NCBI RefSeq assembly: GCF_003934165.1
Contig: NZ_ML133510.1
Coordinates: 154,810-218,809, forward strand
From: Borborobacter arsenicus
Lineage (GTDB): Bacteria > Pseudomonadota > Alphaproteobacteria > Rhizobiales > Rhizobiaceae
Direction of reading: 5' to 3'
DNA length: 64,000 nucleotides
The stretch's first letter is position 1; the number at the start of each line of letters is the position of its first letter. Positions 25,599 to 35,203 of the stretch are shown one piece after another. The notes below the pieces were generated by a model. It had not been told where the DNA came from. It was given only the letters and a program-made list of their open reading frames with translations, and searched no databases. The position numbers and the translations under genes were made by a program.

Positions 25599-26864
25599 TC
25601 AGAGCCAGTCGGGGATCGAATCCAGCCCGATCAGTTCCTCATAGGTCGGGCGCGGGCGAACGATGTGGAATGCTTCGCCGTTGACCAACACCTCGGGAAC
25701 GAGCAGGCGTGAATTGTAGGTGCCCGCCTGAACCGCGCCATAGGCGCCGGCAGTGCCGATGGCGATCAGGTCACCTTCTTTCATCCGTGGCAGGTCACGG
25801 TCGAGCCCGAGATAGTCGCCGGTCTCGCAGACCGGGCCGACAACATCGACCTTCATGCGTTTGCCATCCGGGTCGGGTTGGACGACAGGACGGATGTCGT
25901 GGAAGGCGTCATAGAGCGTCGGGCGCACGAGGTCGTTCATGGCCGCATCGACGATGAGGAAATTCCTGGCGTCGCCTTCCTTCAGATAGATCACCTGCGA
26001 GACCAATATGCCGGCATTGCCGGCGATCATCCGGCCGGGCTCGAACATGACCTTGAGGCCAAGCTTGGCGACATGCTTGCGCACGATCTGCGCATAGGCG
26101 TCGGGCAGCGGCGGAGGATCGTTGTCGAGCCGGTAGGGAATGCCAAGGCCGCCGCCGAGATCGACATGTTCGATGGCGTGGCCGTCGGCACGCAGCGTGT
26201 CCACAAGCTGCGCCAGGAGGGCGAAGGCATCGTCAAAAGGCTGCAGATCGGTGATCTGGCTGCCGATATGCATGTCAATGCCGGTGACTTTCAGGCCGGG
26301 CAGGCTGGCTGCACGCGCATAGACCTGCCTTGCGCGCTGCCAGGCGATGCCGAACTTGTTTTCGGCCTTGCCGGTGGAAATCTTCCTGTGGGTCCTGGCG
26401 TCGACATCCGGGTTGATGCGCAGCGACACCGGCGCGGTCCTGCCTGATGCAACCGCACGCGCCGAAAGCATTTCGAGTTCAGGTTCGGATTCGACATTGA
26501 AGCACAGGATGCGGGCTTCCAGGGCAAGGTCCATCTCGCGTGCGGTCTTGCCGACGCCGGAAAACAGGATCTTGTTGGCCGGAATGCCGGCTGCGAGCGC
26601 GCGCCGCAATTCGCCTTCCGAAACCACATCGGCGCCGGCGCCGAGCTTTGCCAGCGTCTTCAGCACGGCCTGGTTGGAATTGGCCTTCATGGCATAGCAG
26701 ACGAGCGTGTCCAGATCGGCAAACGCCTCGCTGAAGACACGGAAATGCCGTGTCAGCGTTGCCGTGGAGTAGCAATAGAACGGTGTGCCGACCGCGGCTG
26801 CGATTTCCGGCAGGGCGACATCTTCGGCATGCAGCACGCCGTCACGATATTGGAAATGGTTCAC
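25599..26864 (-). CDS. lysA: Diaminopimelate decarboxylase
   Basis: A 421-aa PLP fold-III decarboxylase converting meso-diaminopimelate to lysine. The PLP lysine is in LVCYAMKANSNQAVL, the glycine-rich phosphate-binding segment is HVDLGGGLGIPY, and the substrate cysteine and tyrosine lie in PVCETGDYLG and GAYGAVQAGTYNSR. It is downstream of lptM on the same strand, the same lptM-lysA order found in gammaproteobacteria, and upstream of the TIGR02302 gene. Confidence 0.96.
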   Translation of the reverse strand: MNHFQYRDGVLHAEDVALPEIAAAVGTPFYCYSTATLTRHFRVFSEAFADLDTLVCYAMKANSNQAVLKTLAKLGAGADVVSEGELRRALAAGIPANKILFSGVGKTAREMDLALEARILCFNVESEPELEMLSARAVASGRTAPVSLRINPDVDARTHRKISTGKAENKFGIAWQRARQVYARAASLPGLKVTGIDMHIGSQITDLQPFDDAFALLAQLVDTLRADGHAIEHVDLGGGLGIPYRLDNDPPPLPDAYAQIVRKHVAKLGLKVMFEPGRMIAGNAGILVSQVIYLKEGDARNFLIVDAAMNDLVRPTLYDAFHDIRPVVQPDPDGKRMKVDVVGPVCETGDYLGLDRDLPRMKEGDLIAIGTAGAYGAVQAGTYNSRLLVPEVLVNGEAFHIVRPRPTYEELIGLDSIPDWL

Positions 26865-26912
26865 GTTTTTTCGCCTTGGATCGCCGACGGGTCACGCCGG
26901 CATTTGACTGGC

Positions 26913-27122
26913 TCAGAGCAGCGGATCGAGCAGGAACGGTTTGTCGGCGACAGGTTTTTCCGGCGCTGGCGGCACCGGCTCGCCAGCCTTCTCGGCTTCC
27001 TTACGCGCATCCACCGCCGCCTGATAGGGTGTGTCGAGACCCGATTTTCGCCCACAGGCCGTGGTCACGACGCCAAGTGCTGCCAGAAGCACAAGCGTGG
27101 TGAAAAATCTGCTGCCGGTCAT
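26913..27122 (-). CDS. lptM: Small lipoprotein, LptM (YifL) family
   Basis: A 69-aa lipoprotein precursor: a hydrophobic signal followed by VTTACGRKSGLDTP, where the cysteine at about residue 23 is the lipidation site and the CGRK-G start of the mature peptide is the LptM/YifL hallmark. In E. coli LptM helps the LPS translocon LptDE mature. The remainder is a short proline-rich tail. The gene sits between argH and lysA. Start could also be nine bases upstream at 27131; the difference does not affect the mature protein. Confidence 0.8.
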   Translation of the reverse strand: MTGSRFFTTLVLLAALGVVTTACGRKSGLDTPYQAAVDARKEAEKAGEPVPPAPEKPVADKPFLLDPLL

Positions 27123-27202
27123 GCCTGCCATCCGTCCGAGAAATCGTTGCCTGCTTCTACCCAAAATTTGCGCCCATTGCATCCGGCAAATGGGCGCGGT
27201 CC

Positions 27203-28603
27203 TCATGCCTTGAGAATGCGTTTCTTCCAGTAGCGGATTTGCCGGCGAACCTCGCTGGGGGCCGTCCCACCATAAGAAGTGCGGCTCTTCACCGAATTCT
27301 GCACGGATAGCACCGAAAACACGTCCCTGGTGATGCCGGAATGGATCGATTGCAGATCCTCAAGCGCAAGCTTCTCCAGCCCCACCTTCTTGCTTTCGGC
27401 CAGCGCCACTGCCCGGCCAGTGACATGATGAGCCTCGCGGAAGGGCAGGCCGAGCGTGCGCACCAGCCAGTCGGCAAGGTCGGTGGCGGTGGAATAGCCG
27501 GAACCGGCCGCTTTCTTCATGGCCTCGACATTGATCTCCATGTCGCCGACCATGCCGGTCATGGCGGCCAGCATCAGGTCCAGCGTTTCGGCCGTGTCGA
27601 ACACGGCTTCCTTGTCTTCCTGCATGTCCTTCGAATAGGTCAGCGGCAGGCCTTTCATCACCGTCAGCAGGCCGACCAGATGGCCGTTGATGCGGCCGGT
27701 CTTGGCGCGCACCAGTTCGGCGGCGTCGGGGTTCTTCTTCTGCGGCATGATGGAAGAGCCGGTCGAGAAGCTGTCGGAAAGCCGGATGAAGCCGAATTGC
27801 GGCGTCGACCAGATGACGATCTCCTCGGCAAGCCGCGACAGATGGGTGGCGCAGATTGCGGCAATGGACAGGAATTCCAGCGCGAAGTCGCGGTCGGATA
27901 CGCTGTCGAGCGAATTGCGGGTCGGCTCGCGGAAGCCGAGCGCCTTGGCGGTGCGGGCGCGCACGATGGGAAAGCCGGTGCCGGCAAGGGCAGCCGCGCC
28001 CAGCGGGCTTTCATCCATGCGCTCCAGCGCGTCGCGGACGCGTGAAAGGTCACGGCCGAACATTTCGACATAGGCCATGCAGTGATGGCCGAAGGTCACC
28101 GGCTGCGCCGTCTGCATATGGGTGAAGCCCGGCATGACGGTGGCGGCATGTTCCTCGGCGCGCTTCAGGAATGCTTCGATCAGCCCCTTCAGAGCCTGCG
28201 CAACCCGCAGCATCTCGTCCTTGACCCACAGGCGGAAATCGACGGCGACCTGGTCGTTGCGCGAGCGCGCGGTGTGCAGGCGGCCGGCGGCGGGGCCGAT
28301 CAACTCGGCAAGCCGCGCCTCGATATTCATATGGATGTCTTCAAGCCGGGCGGAGAATTCGAACGCACCGCTTTCGATCTCTCGCAGGATCGTGTTCAGC
28401 CCGTGAGCGATTTTTTCTTGATCTTTTTCTTCGATGATGCCCGTTTCGGCAAGCATTTCGGAATGGGCGATAGAACCGCGAATGTCCTGGGCGTAGAGTT
28501 TTTTGTCGAAGCCGATCGAGGCGTTGATCGCCTCCATGATCGCCGCCGGACCCGAGGCAAAACGTCCGCCCCACATCGCATTGCTGGCCTTCTTGTCGCT
28601 CAT
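27203..28603 (-). CDS. argH: Argininosuccinate lyase
   Basis: A 466-aa fumarase/aspartase-superfamily lyase for the last step of arginine synthesis. The superfamily signature [15 protein letters not shown] is present, together with [17 protein letters not shown] and [16 protein letters not shown], which carry substrate and catalytic residues. Starts at 28603 ([15 protein letters not shown]); the longer frame to 28765 would overlap tlpA. Divergent from tlpA, 30 bp apart, and first gene of the argH-lptM-lysA run. Confidence 0.96.
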   Translation of the reverse strand: MSDKKASNAMWGGRFASGPAAIMEAINASIGFDKKLYAQDIRGSIAHSEMLAETGIIEEKDQEKIAHGLNTILREIESGAFEFSARLEDIHMNIEARLAELIGPAAGRLHTARSRNDQVAVDFRLWVKDEMLRVAQALKGLIEAFLKRAEEHAATVMPGFTHMQTAQPVTFGHHCMAYVEMFGRDLSRVRDALERMDESPLGAAALAGTGFPIVRARTAKALGFREPTRNSLDSVSDRDFALEFLSIAAICATHLSRLAEEIVIWSTPQFGFIRLSDSFSTGSSIMPQKKNPDAAELVRAKTGRINGHLVGLLTVMKGLPLTYSKDMQEDKEAVFDTAETLDLMLAAMTGMVGDMEINVEAMKKAAGSGYSTATDLADWLVRTLGLPFREAHHVTGRAVALAESKKVGLEKLALEDLQSIHSGITRDVFSVLSVQNSVKSRTSYGGTAPSEVRRQIRYWKKRILKA

Positions 28604-28633
28604 CGTGATAACCGGGCTCCGGAGAAAAAATGA

Positions 28634-29344
28634 ATGGCTGACGGAAAGAAACTCATACCGACCGGGCGCCTGCTGGTCATGGCTGCCATTGCCGGGGCAC
28701 TTGCCGGTGCCGTGGCGGTATATGCCAGCATCACCCTTTCTGGCAACAACGGTGCCCCGCAGCAACCGGCAGTCACCGCAAGCGGCGCCGATGCCGCTTC
28801 GTGCGAGGCCAAGGCCGACAAGGCCAAGACGGTGGCCGATGCGGCTACCGGCCAGGTTGCGGCGATGCTGCCGGCAAATCCCCCGCGGTCACTCAAGGCG
28901 CTCGCGTTCAACGCGCCCGACGGCAAGCCGATGAGCCTTGCCGATCGTGAGGGCAAGACGCTGCTGGTCAATCTCTGGGCCACCTGGTGTGCGCCGTGCC
29001 GGGCCGAGATGCCGGCGCTGAACACGCTGCAGAAGGAGATGGGCAGCGACAAATTCGAAGTGGTGGCGGTCAATGTCGATACCGGCGACGATGAGAAGCC
29101 GAAGAAATTCCTTGCCGAGATCGGCGTCGATGCGCTCGGCTTCTATCGCGACAATACGCTCGACCTGTTCAATGAGCTGAAGAAGCGGGGCCTTGCGCTC
29201 GGCCTTCCGGTAACTTTGCTGGTCGACGGCGATGGCTGTCTGCTGGCCAATATGAATGGCCCCGCAGAATGGGCAGGCAAGGATGCGAAACATCTGATCG
29301 AAACGGCTCTCGACCAGGCGGCCGACGCGACGCCGGGTACTTAG
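28634..29344 (+). CDS. tlpA: Membrane-anchored thiol:disulfide interchange protein TlpA
   Basis: A 236-aa thioredoxin-like protein held by one N-terminal membrane helix (about residues 12-35) and facing the periplasm. The redox motif is WATWCAPCR with C119 and C122. Two further cysteines (C57 and one in [11 protein letters not shown]) match the structural disulfide known for Bradyrhizobium TlpA. It keeps cytochrome oxidase assembly factors reduced. The start at 28634 lies only 30 bp from the divergent argH start, so the promoters overlap. Confidence 0.92.
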   Translation: MADGKKLIPTGRLLVMAAIAGALAGAVAVYASITLSGNNGAPQQPAVTASGADAASCEAKADKAKTVADAATGQVAAMLPANPPRSLKALAFNAPDGKPMSLADREGKTLLVNLWATWCAPCRAEMPALNTLQKEMGSDKFEVVAVNVDTGDDEKPKKFLAEIGVDALGFYRDNTLDLFNELKKRGLALGLPVTLLVDGDGCLLANMNGPAEWAGKDAKHLIETALDQAADATPGT

Positions 29345-29510
29345 CCGGGGCCTATTCGCATCCGATTTCGCTGCCGCGTTAAAACGAATGCGACACGAAA
29401 TAAAGACGAAATTCATGCAATGGCAACAAAACCATTGTCCCGCTGTCACATTCCATCGATACTCCCGTTGCGAGATTTAGCTCTTGGCCAATCACGAACG
29501 GGAGAAAGAC

Positions 29511-30821
29511 ATGAAAATTCAATACGTTGCGACGGGAATTGCCGCGACATTCACCCTTCTTTCGACCTCCAGCGCATTCGCCGTCACCGAGATTTCATGG
29601 TGGCACGCCATGACAGGCGCGAATAATGAAGTCGTTGAAACGCTGTCCAAGGAGTTCAATGAAAGCCAGAGCGAATATAAAATCGTTCCGGTTTTCAAAG
29701 GTACTTATCCCGAGGCGTTGAACGCCGGTATTGCCGCCTTCCGCGCCAAGCAGCCGCCGCATATCCTGCAGGTGTTCGATGTCGGCACGGGCGTGATGAT
29801 GGCGGCCGAGGGTGCCGTGAAGCCGGTTGCCGAAATCCTGTCCATGGGCGGCTCCACCTTTGACAAGAGCCAGTATCTGCCGGGCATCGTCGCCTATTAT
29901 TCGAAGCCTGACGGCACCATGCTGTCATTCCCCTATAATTCGTCCTCGCCGATCCTCTATTACAACAAGGACATTTTCCAGAAGGCCGGGCTCGATGTGG
30001 ACAACCCGCCCAAGACCTGGCCGGAGGTCTGGGAAGCGGCCAAGAAGATCAAGACCAGCGGTGCAGCTTCCTGCGGCTACACCTCGACCTGGCTGACCTG
30101 GATCCACACCGAGAATTTTGCGGCCTGGAACAACCTGCAATATGGCACGCAAGAGAATGGTCTCGCTGGCACCGATGTTGAATTGAAGATCAACTCGCCG
30201 GTCTTCGTGAAGCATTTCCAGGAACTGGCCGATCTCGCCAAGGACGGTACGTTCAAATATGGTGGCCGCACTTCCGAGGCCAAGCAGGTCTTCCTATCGG
30301 GCGAATGTGGCATCCTCACCGAATCCTCCGGCGGGTTGGGTGACATCGTCAAATCCGGCATGAATTACGGCATCGGCCAGCTTCCTTACGAGCCGACGGC
30401 GGAGGGTGCACCGCAGAACACCATTCCGGGCGGCGCCAGCCTGTGGGTGTTTGGCGGCAAGTCCGACGAGGAATACAAGGGCGTGGCGGCCTTCTTCCAG
30501 TTCCTGTCGCAAACCGAAATCCAGGCGCGCCTGCACCAGGTGTCGGGCTATCTGCCGGTGACGATGGCGGCCTATGAGGAAACCAAGAAGTCCGGCTTCT
30601 ACGAGAAGAATCCCGGTCGCGAAACGCCTATCCAGCAGATGATGGGCAAGGAGCCGACCGAGAATTCAAAGGGCGTTCGCCTCGTCAACCTGCCGCAGGT
30701 CCGCGACATCCAGAACGAGGAATATGAGAAGATGCTGGCCGGCGAACAGACGGCACAGCAGGCGCTCGACAATGCCGTTTCCCGCGGCAATGCTGCGATC
30801 CAGCAGGCCATCGGCAACTAA
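29511..30821 (+). CDS. ugpB: sn-glycerol-3-phosphate ABC transporter, substrate-binding protein
   Basis: A 436-aa periplasmic binding protein with a signal peptide (cleavage near SAFA, about residue 24) and the UgpB pattern ISWWHAMTGANNEVVETLSKEFN at the mature N-terminus. It captures glycerol-3-phosphate or its diesters for the UgpAEC permease. Start at 29511 with GGGAGAAAG upstream. First gene of ugpBAEC. In rhizobia this operon is often under phosphate control; the CTGTCACATT upstream (about 29444) is only a weak Pho-box-like half. Confidence 0.94.
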   Translation: MKIQYVATGIAATFTLLSTSSAFAVTEISWWHAMTGANNEVVETLSKEFNESQSEYKIVPVFKGTYPEALNAGIAAFRAKQPPHILQVFDVGTGVMMAAEGAVKPVAEILSMGGSTFDKSQYLPGIVAYYSKPDGTMLSFPYNSSSPILYYNKDIFQKAGLDVDNPPKTWPEVWEAAKKIKTSGAASCGYTSTWLTWIHTENFAAWNNLQYGTQENGLAGTDVELKINSPVFVKHFQELADLAKDGTFKYGGRTSEAKQVFLSGECGILTESSGGLGDIVKSGMNYGIGQLPYEPTAEGAPQNTIPGGASLWVFGGKSDEEYKGVAAFFQFLSQTEIQARLHQVSGYLPVTMAAYEETKKSGFYEKNPGRETPIQQMMGKEPTENSKGVRLVNLPQVRDIQNEEYEKMLAGEQTAQQALDNAVSRGNAAIQQAIGN

Positions 30822-30846
30822 ATAGCAACACACAAGGTAGACCATG

Positions 30847-30875
30847 GCCATCCGCATGTGAACCGTGCGGATGGC
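30847..30875 (+). promoter_or_regulatory. Intergenic hairpin between ugpB and ugpA
   Basis: GCCATCCGCA (30847-30856) is perfectly complementary to TGCGGATGGC (30866-30875) over a nine-base loop. Hairpins after a binding-protein gene often protect the upstream message so that more binding protein than permease is made. The right arm holds the first possible ATG of ugpA (30871), which would therefore be buried. Confidence 0.7.
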
Positions 30876-31785
30876 GCTCTCGTTCAGGCGGAGGAAATCC
30901 CTGTCACCACGTGTCGTCTTTCCCAACCGGATTCTGCCCTATCTGCTGGTCGCCCCGCAGCTTGCGATCACGGCGGTGTTCTTCTACTGGCCGGCGAGCC
31001 AGGCGCTCTATCAATCTGCGCTGCGTGAGGACCCGTTCGGCCTGAGTTCGAAATTCGTCTGGTTCGACAATTTCGTCCGCGTGCTGTCCGACCCGAATTA
31101 TGTCAATTCGGTCCAGGTCACGGCGGTGTTTTCATTGGCCACGGCCTTGGTTGCCATGGCAGTGGCGCTATTGCTGGCGGTCATGGCCGACAAGGTCATT
31201 CGCGGGCGCGGCATCTATCGCACGCTGATGATCTGGCCTTATGCCGTTGCTCCGGCAATCGCCGGCATGCTGTGGCTGTTCCTGTTCAATCCCTCGATCG
31301 GCACGCTGGCCTATGGGCTGCGCTGGCTCGGCATCGCCTGGAATCCGCTGCTCGATGGCGGCGATGCGATGGTCCTCGTCGTCGCGGCCGCGGCCTGGAA
31401 GCAGATCAGCTATAATTTCCTGTTCTTCGTTGCCGGGCTGCAGGCAATCCCGAAAACCCTGATCGAGGCGGCAGCCATTGACGGCGCCGGTGAAACCAAG
31501 CGTTTCTGGACCATCATCTTCCCGCTGCTCGCGCCGACCACGTTTTTCCTCCTCGTCATCAACACGACCTACGCCTTCTTCGACACGTTCGGCATCATCC
31601 ATGCCGTGACCGGCGGCGGGCCGGGCAAGGCCACCGAAACACTGGTCTACAAGGTCTACAATGACGGCTTCGTCAATCTGATCCTGGGCGACTCAGCGGC
31701 CCAGTCGGTGATCCTGATGGCCATCGTCATTGCGCTCACCGCCTTCCAGTTCCGCTTCGTGGAAAGGAAGGTGCATTATGGGTGA
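30871..31785 (+). CDS. ugpA: sn-glycerol-3-phosphate ABC transporter permease UgpA
   Basis: Binding-protein-dependent permease of about 300 aa with six membrane helices. The cytosolic EAA loop reads [23 protein letters not shown], which docks on UgpC. The start is uncertain. The ATG used here (30871) lies in a hairpin without a ribosome site and gives 304 aa. A CTG at 30901, six bases after a perfect GGAGG, would give 294 aa beginning [20 protein letters not shown], which fits UgpA lengths of 293-295 aa better. Confidence 0.9.
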   Translation: MALSFRRRKSLSPRVVFPNRILPYLLVAPQLAITAVFFYWPASQALYQSALREDPFGLSSKFVWFDNFVRVLSDPNYVNSVQVTAVFSLATALVAMAVALLLAVMADKVIRGRGIYRTLMIWPYAVAPAIAGMLWLFLFNPSIGTLAYGLRWLGIAWNPLLDGGDAMVLVVAAAAWKQISYNFLFFVAGLQAIPKTLIEAAAIDGAGETKRFWTIIFPLLAPTTFFLLVINTTYAFFDTFGIIHAVTGGGPGKATETLVYKVYNDGFVNLILGDSAAQSVILMAIVIALTAFQFRFVERKVHYG

Positions 31786-31819
31786 GCTTGTTTCTTTGAA
31801 GGGCTTGGCCGGCCTTATA

Positions 31820-31957
31820 CCCCCACCCCTGACCCCTCCCCACAAGGGGGAGGGGGACGATGTTGTCGCCATTGCCACTAACAACGGTAAAGGTTGGCGT
31901 CAGACTGTCATGCAGCAATGTTCCCTCCCCCTTGTGGGGAGGGGTTAGGGGTGGGGG
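31820..31957. repeat. GC-rich inverted-repeat element (REPIN-like) inside the ugp operon
   Basis: The 35-base arm at 31820-31854 and the reverse complement of 31923-31957 differ at one position. Each arm also contains a short internal palindrome (CCCTCCCC, ACAA, GGGGGAGG). The 68-bp core shows no coding sense. This is the layout of two short repeats facing each other, as in REPIN elements. It separates ugpA from ugpE, which usually touch. Confidence 0.8.
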
Positions 31958-32003
31958 TGATTTCAAACGCAATTGCGTTGCCCTCAAGGAGGGAGGAAAC
32001 CGC

Positions 32004-32852
32004 ATGATCGGCTCGTCCCCCCTTCGCAGGGTGATTGCGCATCTCCTGCTGGTCGTCGGCATCCTGATCGTCGTCTTCCCGATCTACTATACCTTCGTCG
32101 CCTCCACGCATTCGCTGCAGACGATCCTGCGTCCGCCGCTGCCGCTGCTGCCCGGCGATCGCTTCATCGAAAACTACTCGACTGCGCTGTTCGGCGGCGT
32201 CGGCCGCATCGGCGGGGTGCCGGTCAGCACGCTGCTCATCAACACGACGGTGATGGCGCTCGGCATCGCCATCGGCAAGATCGTCATTTCAATTCTTTCG
32301 GCCTATGCCATCGTGTTCTTCCGCTTCCCGCTGCGGATGACGTTCTTCTGGCTGATCTTCATCACGCTAATGCTGCCGGTCGAGGTTCGCATATTGCCAA
32401 CCTACAAGGTGATGGTCGATCTCGGCCTGATCGACACCTATGCCGGTCTCATCGTTCCGATCATCGCTTCGGCGACCGCGACACTGCTGTTCCGCCAGTT
32501 CTTCCTCACCATTCCCGGCGAACTGGTCGAGGCGGCGCGTGTCGATGGCGCGGGGCCGTTCCGTTTCTTCAAGGATATACTGCTGCCGCTGTCGCGCACC
32601 AATATCGCGGCCCTGTTTGTGATCCTCTTCATCTATGGCTGGACGCAATATCTGTGGCCGCTGCTGGTGACCAACCGTAACGACATGAACACGATCGTCA
32701 TTGCGCTGCGCAAGATGATCTCCTTTGCGGATGCGGATACCGAATGGCATCTGGTGATGGTCACTTCGATGCTGGCCATCGTGCCGCCAATCGTGGTGGT
32801 GCTTCTGATGCAGCGCTGGTTCGTGAAGGGCCTGGTCGAGACGGAGAAATGA
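32004..32852 (+). CDS. ugpE: sn-glycerol-3-phosphate ABC transporter permease UgpE
   Basis: A 282-aa permease subunit with six helices and the EAA loop [23 protein letters not shown]; the pair UgpA/UgpE forms the channel. Start at 32004 is supported by GGGAGGAAAC just upstream; the open frame extends into the repeat element but that part is not protein-like. Only four bases separate the stop from the ugpC start. The 218-bp distance from ugpA is caused by the inserted repeat. Confidence 0.93.
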   Translation: MIGSSPLRRVIAHLLLVVGILIVVFPIYYTFVASTHSLQTILRPPLPLLPGDRFIENYSTALFGGVGRIGGVPVSTLLINTTVMALGIAIGKIVISILSAYAIVFFRFPLRMTFFWLIFITLMLPVEVRILPTYKVMVDLGLIDTYAGLIVPIIASATATLLFRQFFLTIPGELVEAARVDGAGPFRFFKDILLPLSRTNIAALFVILFIYGWTQYLWPLLVTNRNDMNTIVIALRKMISFADADTEWHLVMVTSMLAIVPPIVVVLLMQRWFVKGLVETEK

Positions 32853-32856
32853 GCGC

Positions 32857-33921
32857 GTGGCAACTGTCGATCTGAGGGATGTAAGGAAGGTCTATCCGGG
32901 CGGCGTCGAGGCGGTGAAGGGCGTTTCCATCGCCATTCCCGACAAGGCGCTGTGCGTGCTGGTCGGCCCGTCCGGCTGCGGCAAGTCCACCCTGCTGCGC
33001 ATGATCGCTGGATTGGAAACGATCTCGGCAGGGTCCGTTTCGATCGACGGCAGGGTCGTCAACGCGATCGGTCCGGCCGAGCGCGACATCGCCATGGTGT
33101 TCCAGAACTACGCGCTCTATCCGCATATGAAGGTCTACGACAACATGGCCTACGGCCTGCGCAATCGCGGTAAGGCCAAGGACGAGATCGACCGGCGCGT
33201 GCGCGAGACCGCCGAGATACTGGAACTGGGCCACCTTCTGGAGCGGCGCCCGCGCGAGCTTTCCGGCGGCCAGCGCCAGCGCGTTGCGATGGGCCGCGCC
33301 ATCGTGCGCAACCCGAAAGTGTTCCTGTTCGACGAGCCTCTGTCCAATCTCGACGCCAAGCTGCGCGGCCAGATGCGGGTCGAGATCAAGAACCTGCAGC
33401 GCTCGCTCGGCGTTACCAGCGTCTATGTCACCCATGACCAACTTGAGGCCATGACGCTGGCGGACGTTCTGGTGGTGATGAATGCCGGGCAGGTCGAGCA
33501 ATTGGGCAATCCGCTCGACATTTATGAAAAGCCGGCCTCGACATTCGTCGCGAGTTTCATCGGCGCCCCGCCGATGAACCTGCTGAAGCTCACCCGCGGC
33601 TCGAATGAGTTTGCCTTCGCCAATGGCGCGCATGTGGCCGTTGCGGCGCCGGCGGGTGCGGCTATCCTCGGCTTTCGGCCGGAAGATGCAGAAGCCGTGC
33701 CCGGAGACCAGGCGCCACAGGCTGGGCTGGCCCTTCCCGCGGTGGTCGAGGCGGTCGAGCCGGTCGGTTCGGAAAGCTTCCTTTATTGTTCGGCGGCTGG
33801 CAGCCGGATCATCGTGCGGGTGCCGGGGCGGGCAACAGCCACGCCAGGCGACAAGCTGCGCATCGGCGCTAAGTCTGAAAAGCTGCACTGGTTCGACGAG
33901 GCCGGCAAGCGCGTGGGATAA
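32857..33921 (+). CDS. ugpC: sn-glycerol-3-phosphate ABC transporter ATP-binding protein
   Basis: A 354-aa MalK-type ATPase. Walker [10 protein letters not shown] (37-45), Q-loop [10 protein letters not shown], signature LSGGQRQR (135-142), Walker B LFDEP (D159/E160) and H-loop THDQLEAM are all intact. The C-terminal part (about 235-350) is the TOBE-type regulatory domain. Starts with GTG at 32857, four bases after ugpE. It ends three bases from the convergent HxlR-type gene, without an obvious terminator between. Confidence 0.95.
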   Translation: MATVDLRDVRKVYPGGVEAVKGVSIAIPDKALCVLVGPSGCGKSTLLRMIAGLETISAGSVSIDGRVVNAIGPAERDIAMVFQNYALYPHMKVYDNMAYGLRNRGKAKDEIDRRVRETAEILELGHLLERRPRELSGGQRQRVAMGRAIVRNPKVFLFDEPLSNLDAKLRGQMRVEIKNLQRSLGVTSVYVTHDQLEAMTLADVLVVMNAGQVEQLGNPLDIYEKPASTFVASFIGAPPMNLLKLTRGSNEFAFANGAHVAVAAPAGAAILGFRPEDAEAVPGDQAPQAGLALPAVVEAVEPVGSESFLYCSAAGSRIIVRVPGRATATPGDKLRIGAKSEKLHWFDEAGKRVG

Positions 33922-33924
33922 AGG

Positions 33925-34650
33925 TCAATCCCGGCTCTGCAGGGCGGCCGCGAGCAGATGATCGGCTTTCGGCGGCAGCGGGAAGAGGGTGACAAAGCGA
34001 TTGGCCAGTGCCCTGTCACCGTCCAGTTGCAGTACGCCCGCCGCCTCGAGGGCCTCGATCGGCTGGCCGCCATAGATGGTCGCGGCGACCATTTGTGGTG
34101 AGCCGGTGAAAATCAGGTCGGCGCCGTCGCTGGCTTTACGGACAATCTCGATGCCGCCACCAGCCAGATGGGCGAGAAAGCTTTCCTCGCCCAGGCGAAA
34201 ACCGATGCGGGCGTCGATGCCTTCGGCGCGAAGCGGGTCGATCATGGTGCGCAGCGACAGCATCAGCGAAACCGCACTCAAGGGCAGGCTTGGATCATGC
34301 TCCGGCGAGCGTGCCGCCCAGCGGCCCAGTGTCTGGAAGATGGGCTCGCTCTCATAGCCCCAGGCGGTCAGTTCATAGACCGGTGTGGATGCCGGCGGCG
34401 GCAGTTTGGTTCTGATGAGAATGCCGGCGCGTTCGAGGCCCTCAAGGCGTTGGGTGAGGATGTTGGCGCTGATGCCGGGCAGATCGGCACGCAGGTCGCT
34501 GAAGCGCTTCGGGCCGAACATCAGTTCGCGAACCACCAGAAGCGCCCAGCGTTCGCCGACGAGTTCAAGGGCATGGGCGGTGCCGCAGGCGTCTTCATAC
34601 CAGCGTCGATGCGGGCTTTCGGAGTGTGTAGTTATTTTTTTTAACTGCAT
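33925..34650 (-). CDS. HxlR-family transcriptional regulator with C-terminal sensor-like domain
   Basis: A 241-aa regulator. Residues 15-110 form the HxlR winged helix (CGTAHALELVGERWALLVVRELMFG, then FSDLRADLPGISANILTQRLEGLERAGI). The extra C-terminal 120 residues resemble the SCP2-like domain found in long HxlR proteins and may bind a ligand. C22, the only early cysteine, could be redox-sensing as in some HxlR/YodB members. Divergent from the VOC gene, with two tandem AT-rich boxes at and before its start codon. Confidence 0.86.
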   Translation of the reverse strand: MQLKKITTHSESPHRRWYEDACGTAHALELVGERWALLVVRELMFGPKRFSDLRADLPGISANILTQRLEGLERAGILIRTKLPPPASTPVYELTAWGYESEPIFQTLGRWAARSPEHDPSLPLSAVSLMLSLRTMIDPLRAEGIDARIGFRLGEESFLAHLAGGGIEIVRKASDGADLIFTGSPQMVAATIYGGQPIEALEAAGVLQLDGDRALANRFVTLFPLPPKADHLLAAALQSRD

Positions 34651-34667
34651 GGTTGTTTTTTGTAACT
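34630..34667. promoter_or_regulatory. Tandem operator boxes of the HxlR/VOC divergent promoter
   Basis: AGTTATTTTTTTTAACT (34630-34646) and GGTTGTTTTTTGTAACT (34651-34667) are two copies of GTTRTTTTTTKTAACT, starting 21 bp apart, which is two turns of the helix. Each is a short inverted repeat of GTTA/TAAC. The first lies in the first codons of the HxlR gene. Such extreme AT content is foreign to the surrounding DNA. Very likely bound by the HxlR product. Confidence 0.65.
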
Positions 34668-34708
34668 TAATAGGGCATTGTTGTCAAATCCAACAGAGAG
34701 GAGCCCCC

Positions 34709-35134
34709 ATGTCCAAGCTCATTTTCGTCAATCTGCCGGTTACCGATCTCAACAAGTCCATATCCTTCTATGAGGCTGTCGGCGGGCGGAAGAACGAGCA
34801 GTTCAGCGACGATACCGCCGCCTGCATGGTCTTTTCCGAGACCATCCATGCGATGCTGCTGACCCATGACAAGTTCAGCCAGTTCACCTCCCGCAAAATC
34901 GCCAATGCGAAGGAAACCTGCCAGGTACTGATCGCCGTCTCCGCCGACAGCCGCGACGAGGTCGATGCCGTCGTCGGCAAGGCCGGTTCGGCTGGCGGTG
35001 TGGAGGACCCGAACCCCAAGCAGGACTACGGCTTCATGTACGGCCGCAGCTTCGAGGACCCGGACGGCCATATCTGGGAAGTGGCGTGGATGGATATGGA
35101 GGCCGCGCAGCAGTCGATGGCCGCTGCAGGCTGA
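34709..35134 (+). CDS. VOC-family (glyoxalase/bleomycin resistance) protein
   Basis: A 141-aa vicinal-oxygen-chelate protein: FVNLPVTDLNKSISFYEAVG at the N-terminus and YGRSFEDPDGHIWEVAWMDME at the C-terminus, the usual beta-alpha-beta-beta-beta modules. In place of the full metal triad it keeps the distal Glu, and the N-terminal His is replaced by Asn/Leu, so metal binding is uncertain. Start at 34709 with AGAGAGGAG upstream. Divergent from the HxlR regulator, which is probably its controller. Confidence 0.88.
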   Translation: MSKLIFVNLPVTDLNKSISFYEAVGGRKNEQFSDDTAACMVFSETIHAMLLTHDKFSQFTSRKIANAKETCQVLIAVSADSRDEVDAVVGKAGSAGGVEDPNPKQDYGFMYGRSFEDPDGHIWEVAWMDMEAAQQSMAAAG

Positions 35135-35154
35135 CCGGGTATCGACGAGGAGTT

Positions 35155-35185
35155 CGGATGCAGGCGACCATGCCGCCTGCATCCG
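35155..35185. terminator. Perfect 12-bp hairpin between convergent genes
   Basis: CGGATGCAGGCG (35155-35166) and CGCCTGCATCCG (35174-35185) form a perfect stem with a seven-base loop. It stands 20 bp after the VOC stop and just before the stop of the convergent 3-hydroxybutyryl-CoA dehydrogenase. No long T-run follows on either strand, so it may be a bidirectional but Rho-assisted terminator. Confidence 0.6.
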
Positions 35186-35203
35186 TGAAAATTCAAGGTC
35201 CAG

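Noticed and set aside
29440-29465. Pho-box-like CTGTCACATT upstream of ugpB
   Set aside because: The required second repeat at 11 bp matches only three of seven positions, so I do not claim a Pho box although phosphate control of ugp is plausible.
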